Assembly (NCBI RefSeq): GCF_023184515.1
Contig: NZ_JAAHBP010000017.1
Coordinates: 163,736 to 227,735, forward strand
DNA: 64,000 nucleotides
Reading direction: 5' to 3'
From: Streptomyces sp. D2-8
GTDB lineage: Bacteria > Actinomycetota > Actinomycetes > Streptomycetales > Streptomycetaceae
Shown: positions 41,382 through 49,104 of the stretch, in pieces
How positions within the stretch are numbered: position 1 is the stretch's first letter
Layout: every line of letters starts with the position of its first letter
Made by a program: the position numbers and the translations under genes
Notes under the pieces: generated by a model
Told to the model about the DNA's origin: nothing
Seen by the model: the letters and a program-made list of their open reading frames with translations, nothing else
The model's database searches: none

Positions 41382-43202
41382 ATGAATGCCGAGAGTGAGA
41401 CCGAGAGGGACACCGGCAGGCCGCCTGCCTCGGTCGCCGTCGTGGTGATCGGTTACGACGACGCCGCGCACGTGACGGACGCCGTGCGCTCGGCGCTCGC
41501 CCAGGGACCGGCCGTGCGCGAGGTGGTGGCCGTCGACGACTGCTCCACGGACGGCAGCGCCGGCCTGCTGGACCGGCTCGCCGCCTCGGAGCCACGCCTG
41601 AAGGTGATCCGCCGGCGGGTCAACAGCGGCGGCTGCGGCACCCCGCGCAACACCGGGCTCAACGCCGTGACCTCGCCGTATGTGATGTTCCTGGACAGCG
41701 ACGACGTCCTGCCGCCGGGCGCGGTCGACGCGCTGCTCGCAGCGGCCGAGGGGGCGCACGCTGAGGTCGCGAGTGGCCTGTGCGTACGCCGGGAGCTGCC
41801 GTCGGGGCGCGAAGTCCCCTGGCAGCCGCGCCTCTACGCGCTGCACGCCGCGGTGCCGCACCCCGCCCGGCGACCGCGTCTGGTCCACGACACGCTCTGC
41901 GTCAACAAGCTCTACCGCACCGGCTTCCTGCGCGCGCACGGCATCCGCTTCCCCGAGGGCCGCTTCCCGTACGAGGACGTCGTCTTCACCGCGCGCGTGC
42001 TGGCCGCCGCTCCGCGCATCGCCCTGATCCCGGACCGGGTGTACGTCTGGCACGTGCGCCGGTCGGCCGAGCGGCTGTCGATCTCCCTGGACCGGTGTGG
42101 CGTCGAGAACTGGCGGGCCCGCACGGAGGCGTGCCGCCAGGCGTACGAGGTGCTGCTGGGCGCCGGGCAGAAGGGCCTCGCGCGGGCCACGCGCGCCAAG
42201 TTCCTCGACCACGACCTGCGGATGTACCTGCGCGAACTGGGGTTGCGCGACGCCGCCTACCGGCGCGCGTGGTGGGAGCTCACGCGGGCGCACCTCGCGG
42301 AGTACGACGCCGACGACTGGGCGCGCAACCCGGCCGCTCCCGGCCGGCTGGCCGGGCGGGTCGTCCTGGCCTCCCCGGAGCCGCGCGACCTGCCCCGGCT
42401 GCGGGAGCTCGCGGCTCGCCCGGCCCGCCTGTACCCGCCGTACGCCCGCGCCGCGGACGGCACGCCCATCTGGTCGGACCACCTGGCGCAGGTCTCCCTG
42501 GAGCCGCTCCAGGCCCGGCCGGTGCGCGCGCTGCCCCTCGCCGTCGACGCGGAACTGCGGCCGGGCGCGCGCGGCACGCGGCTGCGGCTGCGCCTGCACG
42601 AGCTGTACGGGCGGGTGGCGCAGGCGGGTCCGGAGGCGGTGGACGTGGAGTGGCGGCACCGGGACGACGGGGACGTGGTGGTCCGGGGCGCGAGCGTGGC
42701 ACTCGTGCCGTGCGCGGGGGCTGCCGGGGCTGTCGGGGCTGTCGGGGCTGTCGGGGCTGTCGGGACCATCGGGGCCGCCGAGGCTGCCGGAACCATCGGG
42801 GCCGCCGGAACCACCGGGGCCGCCAGGACTGCCGGAACCACCGGGACCGCCGGAACCACCGGGACCGCCGGAACCACCGGGACCGCCGGTTCCGCCGGTT
42901 CCGTCTGCGCCTGGTCGGCGGAGACGGTCGTCGACCTCTCCGCACTGGCCGCGCCCGGTGCGGGCACCTGGGACCTGCGCCTTCGTATCCGCTTCCGCGA
43001 CGGCACCGGCCGCGACGTCACGGCGCACGCGCTCACGGGCGCCGGTCTGCTGCGCCGCAGCGCCGTCCCGAGCGCCCGGCACGGCGTGGTACTCGTACAG
43101 CCGTACACCACCCACTCCGGCTCGCTGGCGCTGCGGGTGGCCCCCGGCGTGCGCGGTGTGCTGTCGGTCGTACGCGCACGACTGCGCCGCCTGCTTCACT
43201 GA
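41382..43202 (+). CDS. GT2 glycosyltransferase with beta-rich C-terminal domain and in-frame minisatellite
   Basis: 606 residues from ATG 41382. The N-terminal GT2 domain (about 15-250) has VVDDCSTDGS, NSGGCGTPRNTGL, LDSDD and FPYEDVVF. A helical linker follows, then a C-terminal domain (about 370-606) rich in alternating beta-like sequence (LRLRLHELYG, VVVRGASVALV, WDLRLRIRFRDG). Residues about 444-508 are a Gly/Ala/Thr stretch encoded by 9-bp and 18-bp tandem repeats inserted in that domain. The GT2 plus C-terminal beta architecture recalls teichoic-acid glycosyltransferases TarS/TarP. It shares the GT2 part with the gene at 49101. It is probably co-transcribed with galE. Confidence 0.85.
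   Translation: MNAESETERDTGRPPASVAVVVIGYDDAAHVTDAVRSALAQGPAVREVVAVDDCSTDGSAGLLDRLAASEPRLKVIRRRVNSGGCGTPRNTGLNAVTSPYVMFLDSDDVLPPGAVDALLAAAEGAHAEVASGLCVRRELPSGREVPWQPRLYALHAAVPHPARRPRLVHDTLCVNKLYRTGFLRAHGIRFPEGRFPYEDVVFTARVLAAAPRIALIPDRVYVWHVRRSAERLSISLDRCGVENWRARTEACRQAYEVLLGAGQKGLARATRAKFLDHDLRMYLRELGLRDAAYRRAWWELTRAHLAEYDADDWARNPAAPGRLAGRVVLASPEPRDLPRLRELAARPARLYPPYARAADGTPIWSDHLAQVSLEPLQARPVRALPLAVDAELRPGARGTRLRLRLHELYGRVAQAGPEAVDVEWRHRDDGDVVVRGASVALVPCAGAAGAVGAVGAVGAVGTIGAAEAAGTIGAAGTTGAARTAGTTGTAGTTGTAGTTGTAGSAGSVCAWSAETVVDLSALAAPGAGTWDLRLRIRFRDGTGRDVTAHALTGAGLLRRSAVPSARHGVVLVQPYTTHSGSLALRVAPGVRGVLSVVRARLRRLLH
42715..42905 (+). repeat. In-frame minisatellite within GT2 gene
   Basis: About four copies of a 9-bp unit (ggggctgtc) are followed by imperfect units and then three perfect contiguous copies of an 18-bp unit (ggaaccaccgggaccgcc at 42834-42851, 42852-42869, 42870-42887). 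All periods are multiples of 3, so copy-number change alters linker length without a frameshift. Confidence 0.93.
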
Positions 43203-43273
43203 AGGCACGACGAGACGACGGATCAGCGCACAGCACCACCACGACGGGTCAACTGACGAGGGGACGGCCGCAC

Positions 43274-44254
43274 ATGACCTGGTTGATCACCGGCGGCGCC
43301 GGCTACATCGGCGCGCACGTCGTACGGGCGATGACCGCGGCCGGCGAACAGGCGGTGGTGTACGACGACCTGTCCACCGGCGTCGCCGAGCGCGTGCCCG
43401 ACGGGGTGCCGCTGGTGGTGGGCTCGACCCTGGACGCCGAGCGGCTGGCCCGCACCCTCGGGGACCACTCGGTCACCGGCGTCGTCCACCTGGCGGCGAA
43501 GAAGCAGGTGGGCGAGTCCGTCGAACGGCCGCTGCACTACTACCGGGAGAACGTCGAAGGCCTGCGGATCCTGCTGGACACCGTGACGGCGGCGAAGGTG
43601 CCGTCCTTCGTCTTCTCCTCCTCGGCGGCGGTGTACGGCATGCCGGACGTGGACCTGGTCACGGAGGAGACGCCGTGCGTGCCCATGTCGCCGTACGGCG
43701 AGACCAAGCTGGCCGGTGAGTGGCTGGTCCGCGCGACGGGCCGGGCCACCGGGCTGTCGACGGCGTCCCTGCGCTACTTCAACGTGGCGGGCGCGGCGGA
43801 CCCGGAGGTCGCGGACGCCGGCGTCTTCAACCTCGTGCCCATGGTCTTCGAGAAGCTCACGCAGGACGCGCCGCCGCGCATCTTCGGCGACGACTACCCG
43901 ACCCCGGACGGCACCTGCGTGCGCGACTACATCCACGTCGTCGACCTGGCCGAGGCCCATGTCGCGGCGGCCCGGGTCCTGCGCTCCTCCCCAGGACGCG
44001 ACCTCACGCTCAACATCGGCCGGGGCGAGGGCGTCTCCGTCCGGGAGATGATCGACCGCATCAACGCGGTCACCGGTCACGACCGGCCGCCCGCGGTCGC
44101 CCCCCGTCGCGCGGGCGACCCGGCCCGCGTCGTCGCCTCCGCCGACCGCGCGGCCACGGAACTGGGCTGGAAGGCCCGGCTCGACGTGCAGGACATGATC
44201 ACGTCCGCCTGGGAGGGGTGGGTGCGGCTGCACCCGGAGGCCCGGAGGGGCTGA
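43274..44254 (+). CDS. galE: UDP-glucose/UDP-GlcNAc 4-epimerase, GalE-type
   Basis: A 326-residue short-chain dehydrogenase/extended-family epimerase. The NAD-binding motif is GGAGYIG (7-13), the catalytic Ser lies in FSSSAAVYG (near 116-118), and Tyr141/Lys145 are in SPYGETK; RYFNVAGA and CVRDYIHVVDL are GalE signatures. It interconverts UDP-Glc/UDP-Gal, possibly also the N-acetyl forms. ATG 43274 was chosen because it begins the Rossmann strand; a GAGGGG tract lies upstream. It lies 71 bp after the GT2 gene and probably supplies UDP-Gal/GalNAc for the polymer. Confidence 0.93.
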   Translation: MTWLITGGAGYIGAHVVRAMTAAGEQAVVYDDLSTGVAERVPDGVPLVVGSTLDAERLARTLGDHSVTGVVHLAAKKQVGESVERPLHYYRENVEGLRILLDTVTAAKVPSFVFSSSAAVYGMPDVDLVTEETPCVPMSPYGETKLAGEWLVRATGRATGLSTASLRYFNVAGAADPEVADAGVFNLVPMVFEKLTQDAPPRIFGDDYPTPDGTCVRDYIHVVDLAEAHVAAARVLRSSPGRDLTLNIGRGEGVSVREMIDRINAVTGHDRPPAVAPRRAGDPARVVASADRAATELGWKARLDVQDMITSAWEGWVRLHPEARRG

Positions 44255-44291
44255 GGCGGTACGGGTCGGCCCGGAGGACTCGCCCCGACCC

Positions 44292-44918
44292 CTACAGCGC
44301 CCGCAACCCCTCCGCCGTGGCCCTGGCCAGGGAGCCGAGATACCCCTTCGGCAGCTTCGGGTTGCGGATCACCACCGAGCGCCAGTACAGCGGGCCGGAG
44401 ATCAGGTCGAGGGCGAGGTCGTGGTCGATGCCCGGCCGGAGCTCGCCACGGCGTTCCGCCGCCGTCACGATGCCGGTGGCGACGCCGTCCTGCCCCTCGC
44501 GCAGGGCCTTCTGCAGGGCCTCGGCGATGTCGGGGTTGCGAGCCGCCTCGGCCTGGAGGTCCGGGATGACCTGCGAGGCGACCGGGTGGCGCAGCGCGCG
44601 GGACGTCACCTCGTAGAGGAGCCGCAGGTCGCCCTCCAGGGAGCCGGTGTCCGGCGCGGGCAGCCCCTGCACGGCGAGCGCCGAGACGATGTCGAGGACC
44701 AGGTGCAGCTTCGAGCGCCAGCGGCGGTACACCGCCGTCTTCCCGACCCCCGCCCGGCGGGCGATCCCCTCGATGGACATCCGCGCGTAGCCGACGGCAG
44801 CGAGTTCCTCGAAGACGGCGGCCCGGATCGCTTCCGTCACGTCCTGGCGCAGTACGGCCGCCCCCGCGGGGGCCCGGCGGCGCGGGGGCTGCTGGGGCTC
44901 GTCGGGCTTCGTCGTCAT
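44292..44918 (-). CDS. TetR-family transcriptional regulator
   Basis: A 208-residue TetR-type repressor. The N-terminal helix-turn-helix (about 28-75; AVFEELAAVGYARMSIEGIARRAGVGKTAVYRRWRSK split over helices 1-4) is followed by a ligand-binding helical domain (AetR/TetR_C-like, IPDLQAEAARNPDIAEAL). The start is ATG 44918. It is divergent from the ABC exporter pair, and two direct repeats carrying dyad symmetry lie in between, making it the likely regulator of export. It ends 37 bp from the convergent galE. Confidence 0.94.
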   Translation of the reverse strand: MTTKPDEPQQPPRRRAPAGAAVLRQDVTEAIRAAVFEELAAVGYARMSIEGIARRAGVGKTAVYRRWRSKLHLVLDIVSALAVQGLPAPDTGSLEGDLRLLYEVTSRALRHPVASQVIPDLQAEAARNPDIAEALQKALREGQDGVATGIVTAAERRGELRPGIDHDLALDLISGPLYWRSVVIRNPKLPKGYLGSLARATAEGLRAL

Positions 44919-44934
44919 GCCGACAGCATAGGGC

Positions 44935-44963
44935 GTCACGACGAAACGGTTGCGTTCCGACGT
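44935..44963. promoter_or_regulatory. Direct repeat 1, candidate TetR operator
   Basis: A 29-bp element beginning gtcacgacgaaacggt, identical at 24 of 29 positions to 44983-45011. It contains the partial dyad acg-gttg-cgt. It starts 17 bp upstream of the TetR start codon. Confidence 0.65.
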
Positions 44964-44982
44964 TCGACCGACGTACGCTCCC

Positions 44983-45011
44983 GTTACGACGATACGGTCC
45001 CGTCCCGACGT
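44983..45011. promoter_or_regulatory. Direct repeat 2, candidate TetR operator
   Basis: The second copy, beginning gttacgacgatacggt, is offset by 48 bp from the first and contains the perfect dyad acggtcccgt. It lies between the TetR gene and the exporter start at 45086, so occupancy could block both promoters. Confidence 0.65.
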
Positions 45012-45085
45012 AAGAATTCGGGAAGAGTCCGGTAAAAATCGCCTCCTTCCGGGCCTCCCCCAACCCCCGAGCGAAAGCAGCGGAT

Positions 45086-46006
45086 GTGAGTACGGTCCTC
45101 CACACACCGCCCCAGACCCCGGCCCCGGCCCCGGCCGGCGACGACCTCGCGGCCCTCGCCGTCAGCCACGGCCTCTCGGTCAGCGGCGCCCGGCCCTCCC
45201 TGCCCGAGTACGTCCGCCGGCTGTGGGCCCGCCGCCACTTCATCACCGCGTTCGCCACCGCCAAGCTCACCGCCCAGTACAGCCAGGCGAAGCTCGGCCA
45301 GGTCTGGCAGGTGATGACCCCGCTGCTGAACGCGGCGGTCTACTACTTCATCTTCGGCGTGCTGCTCGGCACCAAGCACGGTGTGCCGGACTACGTCCCG
45401 TTCCTGGTCACGGGCGTGTTCATCTGGACGTTCACGCAGAGCTCGATCATGGCGGGCACCCGCGCCATCTCCGGCAACCTCGGCCTGGTGCGCGCCCTGC
45501 ACTTCCCGCGCGCCGCGCTGCCGATCTCCTTCTGCCTCCAGCAGCTCCAGCAGCTGCTGTTCTCGATGGCCGCGCTGGTCGTCATCCTGCTCTGCTTCGG
45601 CGTGCCGGTCTCCGCCTCCTGGCTGCTGGCCCTCCCGGCCCTCGCGCTGCAGTTCACCTTCAACGCCGGCGTCTCGATGATCATGGCCAGATGGGGCGCC
45701 AAGACCCCGGACATCGCGCAGCTGATGCCGTTCGTGCTGCGCACCTGGATGTACGTCTCGGGCGTGATGTGGAGCCTCGACAAGCTGGCCCAGAACGACC
45801 ATCTGCCACATGTCGTCAAGGTGGCACTGGAGGCCAACCCGGCCGCGATCTACATCGACCTGATGCGCTTCGCCCTGATCGACAGCTTCCACGCCGAGCA
45901 GCTGCCGCACCACGTGTGGCCGCTCGCCGTCGGCTGGGCGCTGGTCGCCGGTGTCGGCGGCTTCATCTACTTCTGGAAGGCTGAGGAGACGTACGGCCGT
46001 GGCTGA
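45086..46006 (+). CDS. ABC-2 type polysaccharide/teichoic acid export permease (TagG-like)
   Basis: A 306-residue integral membrane protein with six predicted helices. The N-terminal amphipathic segment (YVRRLWARRHFITAFATAKLTAQYSQAKLGQVWQV across residues about 42-76) and LNAAVYYFIFGVLLG are typical of TagG/RfbA/Wzm permeases that flip lipid-linked glycans. The start is GTG 45086. It overlaps the ATPase start by 8 bp. It is divergent from the TetR gene and controlled by the region 44935-45011. Confidence 0.92.
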   Translation: MSTVLHTPPQTPAPAPAGDDLAALAVSHGLSVSGARPSLPEYVRRLWARRHFITAFATAKLTAQYSQAKLGQVWQVMTPLLNAAVYYFIFGVLLGTKHGVPDYVPFLVTGVFIWTFTQSSIMAGTRAISGNLGLVRALHFPRAALPISFCLQQLQQLLFSMAALVVILLCFGVPVSASWLLALPALALQFTFNAGVSMIMARWGAKTPDIAQLMPFVLRTWMYVSGVMWSLDKLAQNDHLPHVVKVALEANPAAIYIDLMRFALIDSFHAEQLPHHVWPLAVGWALVAGVGGFIYFWKAEETYGRG

Positions 46007-46829
46007 GCACCCGAACGAGAAGATCCCCACCGTCGTCGCCGACGGCGTCGACATCGTCTACCGCGTCAACGGCACCGGCGCCGGACGCGGCTCCGCGACC
46101 GCCGCCCTCAACCGCATCGTGCGCCGCAAGCAGACCGAGAAGGCGTCGGGCGTGCGTCGGGTGCACGCCGTGCGGAACGTGTCCTTCGTCGCCTACCGCG
46201 GCGAGGCGATCGGCCTGATCGGCACCAACGGCTCCGGCAAGTCGACCCTGCTGAAGGCCGTCGCCGGGCTCCTGCCCGTGGAGAACGGCCATATCTACAC
46301 CGACGGCCAGCCCTCCCTGCTCGGCGTCAACGCCGCCCTGATGAACGACCTGACCGGCGAGCGCAACGTGCATCTCGGCGGCCTGGCCATGGGCATGTCC
46401 CGCGAGCAGGTCAAGGACCGCTACCAGGAGATCGTCGACTTCTCCGGCATCAACGAGAAGGGCGACTTCATCACGCTGCCGATGCGGACGTACTCCTCCG
46501 GCATGGCCGCGCGGCTGCGGTTCTCCATCGCCGCCGCCAAGGACCACGACGTCCTGCTGATCGACGAGGCGCTGGCCACCGGCGACCGCTCCTTCCAGAA
46601 GCGCTCCGAGGCGCGCATCCGCGAGCTGCGCAAGCACGCGGGCACGGTGTTCCTGGTCAGCCACAACAACAAGTCGATCCGCGACACCTGCGACCGGGTG
46701 CTGTGGCTGGAGCGCGGGGAGCTGCGCATGGACGGGCCGACGGAGGACGTCCTCAAGGAGTACGAGGCGTTCACCGGTGACAAGGCGCCGAAGCCGAAGC
46801 CCAAGCCGAAGGCCGCCGTTCCCTCGTGA
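45999..46829 (+). CDS. ABC polysaccharide export ATPase (TagH-like)
   Basis: 276 residues from GTG 45999. Walker A is GTNGSGKST (75-83), the signature YSSGMAARLRFSIA, and Walker B LLIDEALATGD, whose ALATGD end is characteristic of TagH/Wzt-type exporters. The N-terminal extension (1-50) reads IVYRVNG and is shared with this class. There is no large C-terminal substrate-binding domain, only an acidic/Pro-Lys tail (PKPKPKPKAA). GAGGAG lies upstream. It powers the TagG-like permease. Confidence 0.94.
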   Translation: MAEHPNEKIPTVVADGVDIVYRVNGTGAGRGSATAALNRIVRRKQTEKASGVRRVHAVRNVSFVAYRGEAIGLIGTNGSGKSTLLKAVAGLLPVENGHIYTDGQPSLLGVNAALMNDLTGERNVHLGGLAMGMSREQVKDRYQEIVDFSGINEKGDFITLPMRTYSSGMAARLRFSIAAAKDHDVLLIDEALATGDRSFQKRSEARIRELRKHAGTVFLVSHNNKSIRDTCDRVLWLERGELRMDGPTEDVLKEYEAFTGDKAPKPKPKPKAAVPS

Positions 46830-46908
46830 GGCCCATACGGTCGGCCCTTTTGTCTCATTGATGGCAGCATGACCGCATACGGTGCAGCTGCGAGAGGGGG
46901 TCCCCGTG

Positions 46909-49104
46909 ATGGCCGAGCTCAGTGTCGTCGTCCACGGGCCGAACGTTCAGGACCATCTGACGGAACTCCTCGACTCCCTCGCCGCCCACCCCCTGCCGGA
47001 CGCCGAGGTGATCGTGGCAGCGGTCGGCGACTGGGCCCGGGAGACCGCCGAGCGGCACACCCCGGACCTCCAGATCGTGCCGCTGCCGGACGGCACGGGC
47101 GACGCGGCGGCCCGGGCGGCGGGCGCGGCCCGGGCCTCCGGCCGCTGGCTGCACTTCGTCCACGCCAAGGACGGCCTGCCCGCCGGCACCCCGCGCACGG
47201 TCGCCGAGCGGGTGGCCGAGCTCCCCGGCGAGGTCGACGTCCTGCTTCTGGACCACGTCCGCAGCACCTGGCACACCTCCGGCATGCCCTCCCCGGACGG
47301 CTCGCTCCTCGCCCGGGCGGGCCGCGCCGACGTCGCCCTCGACGACTGCGCTCCCCTGCTGCGACTGACCCCGCTGCTCGGCCCCCGCGTCCTGCGCGCG
47401 GACTTCTGGCGAGCGCACGAGCCCCGGCTCACCACCGACGACGAGCCGTACGCCGCCCTGGCCGCCCTGCTGCTCGCCGACCGCGTCGCCTGCCTGCCGC
47501 ACGTCGCCTACGAGGACCGCCGGCTGCGCCCCGCGAGCCTGCCCCCGGTCACACCCGAGCAGCGCTACGGCCTCGTCGAGCGCTACGAGTCCCTCCTCGA
47601 CCTCACCCGCGACCGCCGCGCCGCCCACACCGTGCTCTACGACCTCATGGTCCGCGACTGCCTGCGCACCTTCGCGCGCGGCGGCATGCCGGAGGAGGTC
47701 GCGCGGGAGTTCTTCCGCCGGGCGTCCCTCGCCGCCCTGCGCCGCCGCCCCGAGGGCCACCGCCGCCCGGCCGGGCTCGAAGGCGTCCGCCACTCCCTGC
47801 TGGAGGAGGGCGCCTACGCGAAGTACCGCGCCTTCCAGTCCGTCAACCGCACCCGGCGTACCGCCAAGTCGGTCGTACGGGCCCGTAAGCGCCAGGCCGG
47901 CGCCAAGCTCCGCGACCACCAGTACCGCAGGGCGCTCGGCCGTCCCGTCAACCCGCATCTCGCGGTGTTCGCGGCGTACTGGAACCGCGGCGTCGCCTGC
48001 AACCCCGCCGCGATCGCCGCCGAGCTCGCCGCACTGGCCCCGCAGATCCACGCGGTGTGGGTGGTCACCGAGGAGAACGCGGCCCTCCTGCCGCCCGGCA
48101 CCGACCACGTCGTGCCCGGCAGCCGCCGCTACTGGGAGATGCTGGCCACCGCCAAGTACCTCGTCAACAACGTCAACTTCCCGAACGCGGTGGTCAAACG
48201 CCCGGACGCGATCCACGTCCAGACCCACCACGGCACCCCCCTCAAGCGCATGGGCATCGACCAGATGGCGTTCCCGGCCGCCGCGCAGGGCCTGGACTTC
48301 AAGGCCCTGCTGGAGCGCATCGACAAGTGGGACTTCAGCGTCTCCGCCAACAGCCACACCACCCGCATGTGGGAGCGCGCGTACCCCTCGCACTACGTCT
48401 CCCTCGACCACGGCTATCCGCGCAACGACGTCTACTACACGGCCACGGCCGGCGACATCCGCGCGGTCCGCGACCGCCTCGGCATCGCCCCGGGCCGCCG
48501 CGCCGTCCTCTACGCGCCCACCCACCGCGACTACGAGGCCGGCTGGACCCCGCGCCTGGACCTCGCCGCCCTCGCCGACCGTCTGGGCGAGGACACGGTC
48601 CTGCTCGTGCGCGGCCACTACTTCTACGGCGGCGCCGCCTCCCCGCTCACGAACCTGCGCCGCACGGGCCGGATCATCGACGTCTCCTCCTACGAGCCGG
48701 TCGAGGACCTGTGCCTGGCGGCGGACGCCCTGGTCACGGACTACTCCTCGATCATGTTCGACTACGCCAACCTCGACCGGCCGATCGTGATCTACGCCGA
48801 CGACTGGGAGACGTACCGCACGACCCGCGGTGTGTACTTCGACCTGCCGGCGGAGGCACCGGGCCCGGTCGCGCGCACCCAGCAGGAGCTGACGGAGATC
48901 CTCACCACCGAGGCCTGGCGCGACGAGGGCGCGGCGAAGACCCGGGCCGTCTTCCGCCGCCGGTTCTGCGAGTACGACGACGGACGCGCCGCCGAACGCG
49001 TGGTCCGCCGGGTCTTCCTCGGCCAGGACGAAAGCTCCCTGCCGCCCGTGCTGCCGATCGAGGAACGCACCCCGGCCCCGACCCCGCAGGAGGCGACCGC
49101 ATGA
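46909..49104 (+). CDS. GT2-TagF fusion 4 with degenerate GT2 domain
   Basis: 731 residues from ATG 46909 (GAGAGGGGG 8 nt upstream; GTG starts at 46906 or 46882 are possible). The N-terminal region still follows the GT2 layout but lacks the first Asp motif (AAVGDWARE) and the DXD (HFVHAKDG in place of FLDSDD), so it is probably non-catalytic. The C-terminal glycerophosphotransferase-like domain is fully conserved: THHGTPLKRMGIDQ (near 441), YAPTHRDYEAG, TDYSSIMFDYANLDRPIVIY and RFCEYDDGRAAERVVRRV. It lies downstream of the exporter and overlaps the next gene by 4 bp (ATGA). Confidence 0.9.
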   Translation: MAELSVVVHGPNVQDHLTELLDSLAAHPLPDAEVIVAAVGDWARETAERHTPDLQIVPLPDGTGDAAARAAGAARASGRWLHFVHAKDGLPAGTPRTVAERVAELPGEVDVLLLDHVRSTWHTSGMPSPDGSLLARAGRADVALDDCAPLLRLTPLLGPRVLRADFWRAHEPRLTTDDEPYAALAALLLADRVACLPHVAYEDRRLRPASLPPVTPEQRYGLVERYESLLDLTRDRRAAHTVLYDLMVRDCLRTFARGGMPEEVAREFFRRASLAALRRRPEGHRRPAGLEGVRHSLLEEGAYAKYRAFQSVNRTRRTAKSVVRARKRQAGAKLRDHQYRRALGRPVNPHLAVFAAYWNRGVACNPAAIAAELAALAPQIHAVWVVTEENAALLPPGTDHVVPGSRRYWEMLATAKYLVNNVNFPNAVVKRPDAIHVQTHHGTPLKRMGIDQMAFPAAAQGLDFKALLERIDKWDFSVSANSHTTRMWERAYPSHYVSLDHGYPRNDVYYTATAGDIRAVRDRLGIAPGRRAVLYAPTHRDYEAGWTPRLDLAALADRLGEDTVLLVRGHYFYGGAASPLTNLRRTGRIIDVSSYEPVEDLCLAADALVTDYSSIMFDYANLDRPIVIYADDWETYRTTRGVYFDLPAEAPGPVARTQQELTEILTTEAWRDEGAAKTRAVFRRRFCEYDDGRAAERVVRRVFLGQDESSLPPVLPIEERTPAPTPQEATA

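Noticed and set aside
45951..45998. Upstream extension of the TagH-like ATPase
   Set aside because: These 16 codons overlap the permease 3' end and give Ser/Arg-rich sequence. GTG 45999 with GAGGAG upstream is the better start.
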